DNA of 18,176 nt from Pholiota molesta (lineage: Eukaryota; Basidiomycota; Agaricomycetes; Agaricales; Strophariaceae), in assembly GCA_014925825.1 (NCBI GenBank), contig JACGCK010000518.1:1-18176 (forward strand). Reading direction: 5' to 3'. Of the stretch, positions 10,009 through 18,176 are shown piece after piece (the stretch's first letter is position 1; each line of letters opens with the position of its first letter). The translations under genes were made by a program, and so were the position numbers. The notes beneath the pieces are model-generated. The model worked only from the letters and a program-made list of their open reading frames with translations. It had not been told where the DNA came from and searched no databases.

Positions 10009-10704
10009 TAAGCATATCTTCGCCTTTGGACCATAGCGGTCTCCGGTACACCGCTACTCAAGGCTCGATAATATTTGCTGTATTTACATACATTATGCTC
10101 CGCGTTCTAATACGAGTGCAAGGAATGCCTGAAATCTGGATTTCTTGTCTATTGCATACGTTCGTTTACGTTTCCTGATTTTTTGTTCTGCATTTGGTTT
10201 TCTCGACTGAATTTGGTATGGACAGTTTGCCCATCTGCGATACGGCGTACCACTTGATCTTTTGTCATTCTACTAAACCCCCCCGAAAGAAGAATTAGGT
10301 CTGAATCCTGATATAAAAATTCTCGTTGTAAGTTACCCAGTTGAGAGAAAAAGCCCAATAAGTATAACCCAAATTCTGTTTGCTGTAAGTAAATGGTCGC
10401 GCACCGAAAGTCCGTCTCTGACTTGACATTGACGGTCAGGCCGGTCAGGGGCGTCGACATTGAAATCCTCACGCGCGATGTCCTTCTGAGATAGGTTGAA
10501 TCTCCTTAAAGGTTGAGTATTACCAATGGGTTGGGATTTACGTATACGACCATTTTTATTCAAGTAGTTTGTACAACACGAACCCCTTTACTGCTTCGTG
10601 AAGAAAGATGTTTCGACGCTTCCTTTGGGACTTGTCGAAATGTATTGAGATCAAACCCAGCGAAATGGATGAGGTTAACGGAATTACTGGCTATATCTTC
10701 TTGT
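10009..10704. other. Spacer downstream of translin, no gene supported
   Basis: About 0.7 kb lies between the decayed tract and the translin stop codon. Two overlapping minus-strand ORFs (10149-10472 and 10333-10563) are open, but neither resembles a known family nor splices into a convincing product. The segment probably contains the translin 3' UTR. A C7 run lies near 10277-10284. Confidence 0.45.
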
Positions 10705-11779
10705 TCAAATTTCATCGTCATCATCATCACTCATGCGATCGCCTCGACCGCGCCCAGCAGGTTGGCGGCCTGTGTCTCTGTAGCTCGAGATGGATTGGAC
10801 GACGATGTCATCAAGCATTTCGGGTGATAGATCGTACTCTGACGTCCTAACCATAATAGCGTAAGCCGCTGGGATGAAAATTAGCTCCCAAGAATGAACT
10901 GGTATGTAAAAGCAAGAAGTGACCTACCATCTTCTATCTTTTCGAGCGATTGTGTGGTGACTGATTGCTTCTTCTTCAAATCCCGAATGTGGGGTGTCAT
11001 CCGTTCAAAATCTGCGGAGCGAAGAATGTTTTTTTCACGACACTGTGCGCAATAGAGAACAATCAAAATTACCAGCTTTACACCCTCGTACGAATGCGCA
11101 TACTGCTTGTGCTTTATTCCGTCCTCCTCGGCGCGCGATTCCAGAAATCGCAAAGCGCATAAGTTCTCCAGTGAGATCAGAGAGACCAAGAACATAGTCG
11201 GAGATTGTCAATGGGAAGAACTGCAATCATCTTTAAACCTCGATGGCATAAATCATGAAGGAGCTATATGTGAGACTTACGATGCCTTGTGAGTCCATGA
11301 GTGTATGCTGGACTTCATCAAAAGTGATCAACGTGCCATGATCTAGATAGTGTGCAAAGCTTAGAGCTTCGATATATTCCTGCAACCCTGGGGATACTTG
11401 GCGTTGGTATCTCCAAAACTTGTCTCCTTCAAGTTCTGGCCGCAGGTGAGAGTAGAGCGCTTGGATCTCGCGAAGTTTAGCGTATCCCTGTTGAGCAGCG
11501 TGCTTTGCAAGCGCTTGATTGTCTTCCTTTGGATCATGGTTTCCTTGCGCGAGGCGATGCAGAAGGAAAATGGTTTTCTTGGATAGATTGGTGATATCGC
11601 GACTCGCCTGAGAGGCAAGATGTCCGTTAAGAGGTGATGAGAAACGTGATGATTTTGAATACCTTGATCAGCCGTTCCCGTCTGTCGTTGTAATCATCGA
11701 GATCTGCTCTGAAGACATCGAAAATGTCCACGAAAGCCTGCGTGCGCTCAGCGGTGGTGGACGCGACTGGAGATGCCAT
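10705..11779 (-). CDS. Translin
   Basis: Five exons (11779-11663, 11607-11281, 11220-11073, 11011-10928, 10868-10705) give 279 residues, near the usual length for a fungal translin. Translin is an all-helical single-stranded DNA/RNA-binding protein that forms rings. With TRAX it makes the C3PO endoribonuclease, which trims small RNAs and tRNA 5' leaders; TRAX carries the catalytic residues, so translin alone is mainly structural and RNA-binding. Diagnostic blocks are DLDDYNDRRERLIK then ASRDITNLSKKTIFLLHR, FWRYQRQVSPGLQEYIEA, TISDYVLGLSDLTGELMR, DFERMTPHIRDLKKKQ, and SLEKIEDAAYAIMVRTSEYD. The protein ends in an RG stretch and an acidic DDDDDEI tail. All four introns are GT-AG. The gene looks intact and is transcribed divergently from the HIT gene. 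No TRAX partner lies in the window. Confidence 0.95.
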
Positions 11780-11923
11780 GAGAAATTGGGTCACGTGCAG
11801 AGACGTTAATGAAGTTGTGCTGCGGCACGGCGGCGTCGGTGAACCGTGAATAACCTGATTACTGCGCCCATTCCACGACCATCATCAACCTCGCCAACCT
11901 CGCCAGTCATCAACCACAGCGAG
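11780..11923. promoter_or_regulatory. Bidirectional promoter of translin and the HIT gene, with GTCACGTG E-box
   Basis: Only 144 bp separate the two divergent start codons. A palindromic CACGTG at 11792-11797, within GTCACGTG, lies 13 bp before the translin ATG. This is the Cbf1/USF-type bHLH consensus. The spacing suggests shared regulation. If the HIT protein starts at the upstream in-frame ATG (11846), the spacer shrinks to 66 bp. Confidence 0.55.
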
Positions 11924-12896
11924 ATGGCCTCATTCTCCCCCAAAGCAGGCTGTCCTATGTGCGGCATAGTCGCAACAGCATCTCACACCGCCCCAAACTC
12001 GCCCCGCTCTCCCTCCTTTCCGCCAGGTTCAACCCAGGCCGAGGTCCTTTGGCGGGACGACAATTTCACCGCGTACCGGGAGAAGGCAAATCCCGTCTCT
12101 TCCAAGGGACACATTATCATTGCGTTCAAGTACGGCAGTATTTTCCCTTTCTGTGTTTGAGTTCTCATGCTTGACTCCGCAGTCTTCATGTACCATCAAT
12201 ATATACGCTGGTGCGCCAAGCATTCAATTGATCGCCTTTACAGATTTCTCGTTCTGACCGCGCTCCTTAATATTCAGTCGTCGTCTGACCTGCCTTTACT
12301 TGTAAATGTACGAAATTTAGCAACCCGGTTACTTGCCTCTCTTCTTCCCGCGTCTACACCAGTCACACCCTCCACGGCCGCACCTCCCGCTCCGCTGCAA
12401 GGCCAAAGCAACCAGTTCCAAATCGGCTTCATAACCCCACCATTCAAAGATAACAAGATACCCGTCACTGATCATCTTCATGCACATGCTTATATCGGTC
12501 CAGGTGACCTCTTAGGATGGTGGAGAGGTGTTGCGTACGGCCCGCTGGCATGGTATGCCATTGACGACCTAATTGCGGAGATTCGGTACGTTTCATTCTC
12601 CTGAACCATTTCCGACTTGCAATTGAACATATGGCGCTCATAGTGAATCTGTAACGAACAATCGTATTAAGTCTGGTTACGAGAACCGTGTCCGAGCACC
12701 CATAGACACGGTTCCTTCTGCCGGCGCCAGGGCCGGAAATGCGGACGGAGTGGAGACTACAGAGCCTGGTATTGGAAATACTGAAGCCCGACTGGAAGAT
12801 GGCGAAGGATTGCTTGCCAGTTCTAGCTCAAGTCCTCAATCTTCAAGTGCTCAATACCTGTCACCGCAGAATCAGATACCCCATCTGCGCGTGTAG
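11924..12896 (+). CDS. HIT-domain (histidine triad) protein
   Basis: Four exons (11924-12129, 12183-12210, 12278-12585, 12644-12896) encode 264 residues. HIT proteins are nucleotide-binding hydrolases or transferases that attack phosphoanhydride or phosphoramidate bonds through the central histidine of a His-X-His-X-His triad. Here the triad is HLHAHAYIG (H144, H146, H148). Upstream are a CPMC pair (C10, C13), the strand VLWRDDNFTAY, the segment KGHIIIAFN (last residue across a splice) and a short LHVPSIYTL exon. A Pro/Ala/Thr-rich insert separates these from the triad. The C-terminal 90 or so residues are Ser/Gln-rich and probably disordered. The subfamily (HINT, Fhit or aprataxin-like) cannot be fixed, and the substrate is unknown. 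An in-frame ATG at 11846 would add 26 low-complexity residues; I prefer 11924 because the added part is not domain-like and crowds the promoter. Confidence 0.85.
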
Positions 12897-13196
12897 GAAT
12901 TTTCTTGTTCGCGGCTTCTGTTGCATCCTGTCACCTACTTGTCCGTCAACAAACCATGGACAAGTCTATTTATTTTAAACTCCAATGCAACACCCTCCCA
13001 TCGGTACACACACATCGAGATTACGACCCTGGACCTTTCTTTTATGAAGCGGATAAATCTTTTATATACCTACTATCCATTATTATTTCTCTTGTACAAG
13101 CTTGAGTCCGTGTTATTACATCCCCGCCAATTACATAAAAGCTTGCAATGTGAGCATGCAATTTGGGTAGATAATCATAGATACATCCAGAAAATA
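12897..13196. other. Convergent 3' flanks of the HIT and BLM10 genes
   Basis: These 300 bp separate two converging stop codons. They are AT-rich and noncoding in character. Both 3' UTRs must end within or across this stretch, so overlapping antisense transcript ends are likely. No other feature is seen. Confidence 0.5.
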
Positions 13197-16100
13197 TTAT
13201 GCATCTAAGTCGGAAAAGTATGAGTACATTGTCCATAACCGTAGATAGATGACTTACAATAAGATGACCCCGTTAGAAGAGTCGACAAAGCGGCTAACTG
13301 AGATTCGTCGAAGAGTTTGGAATCTTCATGCCATGTATCTTGATGAGTCCGTTTGAAGTTTCCAGCACATTTTCGGACTGTAGTAGAGATGGGAATCTAA
13401 ATTGCGACACTTATTAGGCCACTATTCTGAAATATCCACGTCTTCGAAAGCGGTCCAGCTTACCGGGTCGTAAGTATGTTCCGCTAGAACGTTCGTGAGG
13501 AGTTCAGGCATCCACTTCTCCACTGTATAAGGAAAACTGTCCACTAAAGCGCATATTCCCAAAATTGCTGCATGTCGTTGCCGTATCGCCTTGTTGTAAT
13601 TGGGATCTTGGCGTCCGGGAATATGAGTACTCTCGAGTAATCGAACAAACCGATCCTATACAAAGTTTGCATGTCAGTCCATCACGGCTTAAGTTCTGCC
13701 GTGGCGGCACTTCTCACCTTTAAAGACAAAACACTGCGACGTGGCGATAGTCGTAAGACACCAGACAACGTGCTGAAATAACCAACAAAGTTCAGCTTGC
13801 CGAAATTGTAGAAATAATAAGAATTACTTACACAGCTGCCATTTCTCGTACTTCTACAATTTCATCATCAAGACATCTACATAATACCTGTGGGACATTC
13901 AGAATATATGGTATATCGAGCTGTAAACCAATTCACCTCCAGCATTTCTACGAGTTTGGCTTCGCTAATCAAAGGTAGATGGCGGAAATAAAACACTAAA
14001 GTTGCAATCATGAGATCAATTTGTTTCATGACATATTCCAACTCACCTTGAACTAATGGTAATGCTTTTAGTCTCACTCTCCATGACTAGCAGTGGTAAT
14101 GCAGTTTAATAACATAGTTTCAGGTGCAGTGTTAGAAAAACCTACCGGAGACTTTTGTATAGCATCAAAAATGGCCTCCAAAATAGGGTTAATAAGAGGT
14201 ACGGGTGGTGTGACGCCACACATTCGGACTAAGAGGCTGCTAGCCCGCGACGCGAGATTGTTGTTATCATTGACTATCGTATGCCCATCAGCAAAGGAGG
14301 TATGAGATTTTCAAGAAACACGTACTCTCCGTGAAGCGGAAAAGTTCATGCTATGAGAAAAGTGATATAATAATAACTGTCTTCACAATGAAGAATTATA
14401 CGCACCATGAGTGGAAGGATGTAGTCAAAAGTTGAGATCGCATGCAAATCATGGATTGATTGATACAGCCATTTGCATATTGTAATTCCAACTCTAAGAG
14501 AAATTCAGCTGTATCCACACAAAGTAGGTGAACATGTCACACCTATCGTATGATGACTGAAACGCGCGAACACCTGGAATCCTTGCAGTACGCCATTCTT
14601 TGAACTTGTCGACTAGTTCTTCTACCCTTCCTTTGTGATACGTTCCTCGCATACTCATGATATCATGATCTGTAGGAAGGATCTGACATTCTCGTACGAA
14701 TACCTCAGGTGTTGGAGTCGATGGTCGCGGACGCCACTGTATAAGAAGAGTTAGAATATGATATAACAAGGCAATAACATAAACTTGCCTTGATGTTTTG
14801 AGAGAATGCTAAGACTTCACTTATAAATGCTCGAACCTGTCATATTTGGTCAGATATTGGCTCAGAAGCATAGGAAGACACGAGTTCCTCACGTCATCGT
14901 GTTCGCCATGAATCTCTGACCAAGATCGTTCGACTGCATCGTCTACCCACGGCATGAATTTTCGACCCAGCTCTTCAAAGAAAGCCCTGTAGAGTGCTAT
15001 AATCTTTACGGCATCGAAGGAAAGTTCAGCATTAAAATCGAGATTTGTGAACGCGTCCAGGAGAAAATCTACAAGTGGTTGAAGACGACGGGGATCTTTA
15101 TGGTAGAACATGTACTTTGGAAAGGGGTTAGATGGTGTCCAAATAAAAGTTGAATGTGATTTACTTCGAGGAATGAGGTCCAGATTGACAGTGTGTCGGA
15201 TTTGATGTTCTTGTGAAGTATTGTAGATATATGTGGGGTAAACCACATCCATAGAGCATCTTGTTTATGAGTCGGCCAGTGCTTGGAACCTCAAGGAATG
15301 AAATATTGAGCGGCTTGAACGACTTAGGTCGCAGAAAAAACATACCTCCCAGAACACCTGCCAAAAATTCGGCCGCCGCTCGTTGCTTATCTTGATCCTT
15401 GTCAACTATCAATCGATCGAGGATGGGTTGCAAAGCTTTGAATGGCTCGTCCTCAAGGAGTTGGACTAACACCGGCAAATATTAGCTAGGATAAGAAGAT
15501 ATATTACTAACCCCTCACAGATAGACTTGACGCAGGACACATTGTCCTGGATGATAGTAGTTTCATGGTTTTCCTCGGAGTAGTAGGTTGATAAATTTTC
15601 CCAATATTTTGATGCCGTTGTAATTTCCCGAATTGCCTGAATGGCATCTTCACTCGCCGATTCCCATAGAAAGGTAGACTCAGAGGCATGAGGTAGCATG
15701 AACAAAGCCACAGAATTGTTCCACACTAGCCAACCTGGTGGATTCTTGTCGTAGAAGATTCTAGGGTATTCGGAAATTAGACACATGCAGTAAAAGTATA
15801 GAATGTGTAAAGCGTACGGCTTCCGTTCCGCTAGGCTCGGGTCTACTGGAATTTTATATTGCGCCAAAAATTCTTCTGTGGTTTGTGGAGACGGAACAAC
15901 TGGGACATATTGCTTCAGTGGGTTTCTACTGCGTGCCAAAGCCAGGTCAATAGGATCAGGACAGAATGTCCGTAATTTAATGTTCCGTATACTCTTCATA
16001 ATTGCTCGTTGGGCATACTACATCCAGATTTAGTTTGAAAACTTGAAACATGGAAAAGGCTCACATATCGCTATAAAAAAAAGGTTGTTAAATTGGGGTA

Positions 16101-18176
16101 GTCCATTATACACATATCAAGAACTTACTATGCTCGGATGATCATCGTACGTTTTTTCCAAGAAGTAGACTATTTGCTGTCTTGTTAAAGGAGAGTCTTT
16201 TCTCACCAATGTCCTAAGACAGCGAATGGCATAGATGCCGTATCTCCAGTGTGTACGAGGTGAATTACCGATTTCAAGAATGTTACGAGTCTGCCAAATT
16301 GTCAGAACCATAACGCAAGGGGGGCATAGATAGCCAAGATGACTTACAGCCTCTCGAGCCGCCTCATTCACAAGACCTAAGCGATAAATCCGCTTATCGC
16401 GAGCACGACGGGTGACGCTATGTTCTTTAGGTTCGAAGTGCAACAAGCCTTGCAGGCAGGCCATTGCTTGCTCAACAGCTGGCATCTCTAACTTGTATGC
16501 AATCGTGTTTGGTTCTACAAAATTGTTGAGGCCTGAAGTAACTCAGTGAGAAGCGTTCTGCATTTTCTTAACATGTACGTACAATTTTCGAAGACAGTTG
16601 AAACACAGTCTTGGATGGAAGACTGTCCAAAGCTTTGTTTATTAAGGCCTTTATGTCATATTCAAATAGCACACCTTTTCATGGTATTGACAATCAAAAA
16701 GTTCTTTTAGTAGCTTATTAGCTAGCGTGGGCTCTAATGAAGTTCAAATATTAGCTATGAAACTTAGAACCCAAACGTGTGACGTGACATACCAGTAATG
16801 GCATACTTCCCGAACGAGGGGGAATTCATTGTCCATAGTGCCCCTTTCATGCGATCGTCGTCTGTACCTGGTTTCAACGCACTGAATAAGATTGGGAATG
16901 CTCGACGCCTGACGCCGTCGTAGATCTGAGAGAATATGAGAAGTGATATATGGCCTTAACAGCGATTACTTACTCCGCAAATGGCTTCTAAATTGCTCTG
17001 GCTTGATCTGACGGACAAAATTAAGTGATGATCCACAGAAAGGCAACATGAACTTACTGGCGGATAATTGGGTAATGCCACATTGACCATTCGACCAGGT
17101 CATCAATGAGATTGTCTTCGATTGACCCTCGCTTGCGTTCAATGGAATTCCAATGCAATCGCGCAGAATTATAGAATCTGTGACATGAAGTTATGAAAGC
17201 TTCCCCATGATCTCTTGAAAAACACCAACCGTGCCCGGCGAATGTAAACTGCTCTTGGCCACACTTTTTGTCCTGCATATTGACGTGCCACATTCTTTTC
17301 GGCCGTATATTGATCATTATTGACATAGTAGCTGGGAAGAATGAATGATTTACGAATTAGCAGAGATACCATGGGTTATGGAAGGAAGAACAAACCTATC
17401 CCGGCTGTCTCCATATTCCATCATGTACGTTCTGATAGATCTCACCTGAGATGTCTCAGAACCCTTTTCCTCTGATCAAGGATATACTGTAACTTACCAA
17501 TATTTGCACGGCGTCAACCGTGTTTTCTTCGCCCTGCTGACGCAGATTAACGGATGCAGCATGTAGAAAAGTTGCCGAATCTTGCTCTGACACCTGCCAC
17601 ATATTGATATCGTGGATCGTCAGGATCTGTCAATGCAAAACCAGAGTTGATAGGATCAATAGAAGCTATCATTTCAGGAATTTCCTCTCTGCTGACATTC
17701 AGATGACTTCCAAACCAGAGGTGAAAAGGACGTACAATATATCACTCGTCTGCGTTGCGTCCAGCATATCTTTGTGGGAAATGTTCTCTTTAAATAGTGT
17801 CGGGGAACCAGCAAAGACGTTCCGCACGATAGTAAGGTGCCTGTTCGAATTTATATTGTAATCAGGGAGGGTTGTTGAAGAGTACTTACCGACAAAAGTC
17901 ATTACGCCAGATGGCATCGCGTATAATGCCTGCAAGGTGTAAGGATTCGGAAGACAAGTGTTAACGTCCCACGTACTAGGTTTCAATAAATTCTCCAAGG
18001 ATTCCAATGCCGGTTCAACCAATTCTTTGAATATCGAAGCGCAAATTCAAGCTCTTGTACGTTCGGCACATGCCAGGAAACCTGGCATAAAATATCTTCA
18101 GTATCACCTTAAGTCTTGGGGGATTATGAAAACACACCGTTATTTCCTCAGGAGTATATAGCTTTCCCCAGTGGCG
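13197..18176 (-). CDS. BLM10: Proteasome activator BLM10/PA200 (PSME4), 3' part, two frameshifts
   Basis: Thirty-one exons hold 1122 codons plus stop; the 5' part lies beyond 18176. Exons: 18176-18138, 18081-17977, 17929-17890, 17840-17736, 17688-17498, 17445-17396, 17331-17230, 17177-17058, 17007-16974, 16925-16793, 16733-16675, 16622-16583, 16532-16348, 16290-16129, 16070-16065, 16017-15519, 15465-15346, 15289-15165, 15114-14893, 14836-14789, 14736-14543, 14493-14406, 14350-14326, 14273-14146, 14086-14047, 13995-13937, 13887-13832, 13772-13718, 13655-13464, 13396-13258, 13204-13197. BLM10 is a giant HEAT-repeat cap that binds the end of the 20S proteasome and opens its gate. Diagnostic text includes YAGQKVWPRAVYIRRAR, YDGVRRRAFP, DKQRAAAEFLAGVLGG, SWRVRLKALPLVQ, EVREMAAVTLSGVLR and a C-terminus ending GSSYYA, the HbYX-type motif. 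Single-base frameshifts near 18035 (one base short) and 17567-17570 (one base extra) would stop translation early if real. All other exons are clean. Confidence 0.92.
13205..13257 (-). other. Last BLM10 intron, splitting the gate-opening C-terminal motif
   Basis: This 53-nt GT-AG intron interrupts the penultimate Tyr codon (T|AT). The last exon is only 8 nt and encodes the end of that Tyr, Ala and the stop. Splicing is therefore required to make the Tyr-Tyr-Ala terminus. Retention would read on for 17 other residues and stop inside the intron. Confidence 0.85.
14737..14788 (-). other. GC-AG intron in BLM10
   Basis: The donor reads AAG|GCAAGT and the acceptor TATACAG|TGG. The frame and protein (EVLAFSQNIK then WRPRPSTPTP) need exactly this junction. 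The nearest GT donor, 3 nt downstream, gives a frame that soon stops. GC-AG introns are a known minority class with strong flanking donor bases, as here. Confidence 0.85.
16065..16070 (-). other. 6-nt microexon in BLM10
   Basis: CGATAT sits between ATAG and GTGAGC, flanked by introns of 58 and 47 nt. It adds Arg-Tyr in phase 0, giving DDHPSI-RY-YAQRAIMKSI. Omitting it keeps the frame but removes two residues from a block I recall as conserved (HPSxRYYAQRA). Confidence 0.8.
17567..17570 (-). other. Frameshift in BLM10: one surplus base in an A4 run (T4 in the mRNA)
   Basis: Upstream the frame reads DPDDPRYQYVAGVRARFGNF. Downstream it must read LHAASVNLRQQGEENTVDAV, one base out. The exon length (191 nt) is also one base longer than its flanking intron phases allow. 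No intron fits. Confidence 0.85.
17689..17694 (-). other. Tandem splice acceptor (CAGCAG) in BLM10
   Basis: Both AGs keep the frame and give SDIL-EEIPEM or SDIFR-EEIPEM. The distal site seems nearer the family pattern, but the sequence alone does not decide. Confidence 0.6.
18034..18036 (-). other. Frameshift in BLM10: one base missing
   Basis: The frame VSWHVPNVQELEFAL must shift by one base to reach IFKELVEPALESLENLLKP. Without the shift a TGA follows about 15 codons later. The exon length (105 nt) is one short of what its flanking phases require. No intron can explain it. Confidence 0.8.
18070..18088. repeat. Perfect 8-bp hairpin across a BLM10 3' splice site
   Basis: ATGCCAGG, three bases and CCTGGCAT form a perfect inverted repeat. 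On the transcript the acceptor AG of intron 18082-18137 lies in the 5' arm and the following exon supplies the loop and 3' arm, so the splice site could be paired in the pre-mRNA. Confidence 0.75.

Noticed and set aside
10149..10563. Two overlapping minus-strand ORFs downstream of translin
   Set aside because: No family resemblance, and attempted splicing between them gave no coherent product; more likely 3' flank.
13042..13236. Short ORFs in the convergent 3' region
   Set aside because: They overlap the BLM10 terminal exon and last intron and have no protein-like content.
14655..14668. 14-bp perfect palindrome TCATGATATCATGA
   Set aside because: It lies inside a BLM10 coding exon and is explained by codon content; no regulatory context.
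15161..15478. A continuous 105-codon BLM10 reading frame as one exon
   Set aside because: The family sequence changes frame within it. Real exons are 15465-15346 and 15289-15165, with an intron read-through making up the middle.

Overview
The window looks like nuclear DNA of a basidiomycete fungus, most likely an Agaricomycete. The genes are interrupted by many short introns (47-75 nt, almost all GT-AG with fungal-type donors such as GTAAGT, GTGAGT and GTACGT). Spacers are short, genes lie on both strands, and the proteins are typical of higher fungi. No bacterial, organellar, rRNA, tRNA, CRISPR or intact mobile-element signal was seen. All gene models were spliced by hand from the sequence; exon phases were checked arithmetically and each intact model closes as a whole number of codons.

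Layout, left to right. (1) A minus-strand WRN-type 3'-5' exonuclease gene (427-2113) carries a long disordered tail. (2) A divergent plus-strand gene (2740-3591) encodes an unrecognised 240-residue protein. (3) About 2.5 kb (3592-6131) is gene-poor, with a few simple repeats and one doubtful ORF. (4) A plus-strand C3HC4 RING-finger gene (6132-7815) has nine exons. (5) A decayed tract (8054-10008) holds at least one dead gene whose reading frame can still be followed, plus coding-like fragments. (6) A translin gene (minus, 10705-11779) and a HIT-domain gene (plus, 11924-12896) are arranged head to head around a 144-bp spacer with a palindromic E-box. (7) The right third (13197-18176, minus) is the 3' part of BLM10/PA200 (proteasome activator 4), running off the right edge.

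The BLM10 gene is the most informative part. Its 1122 visible codons lie in 31 exons, including a 6-nt microexon, a GC-AG intron and an 8-nt last exon. That last exon completes the C-terminal Tyr-Tyr-Ala (HbYX-type) motif that opens the proteasome gate. Near the right edge it carries two opposite single-base frameshifts about 470 bp apart. This is either a recently broken allele or a pair of sequence errors.

The genes do not form one pathway. Broadly they belong to nucleic-acid metabolism (exonuclease, translin, HIT protein) and ubiquitin/proteasome biology (RING protein, BLM10). I see no convincing new multi-gene system. The points of interest are splicing architecture, a decayed locus, and an uncharacterised fungal protein.
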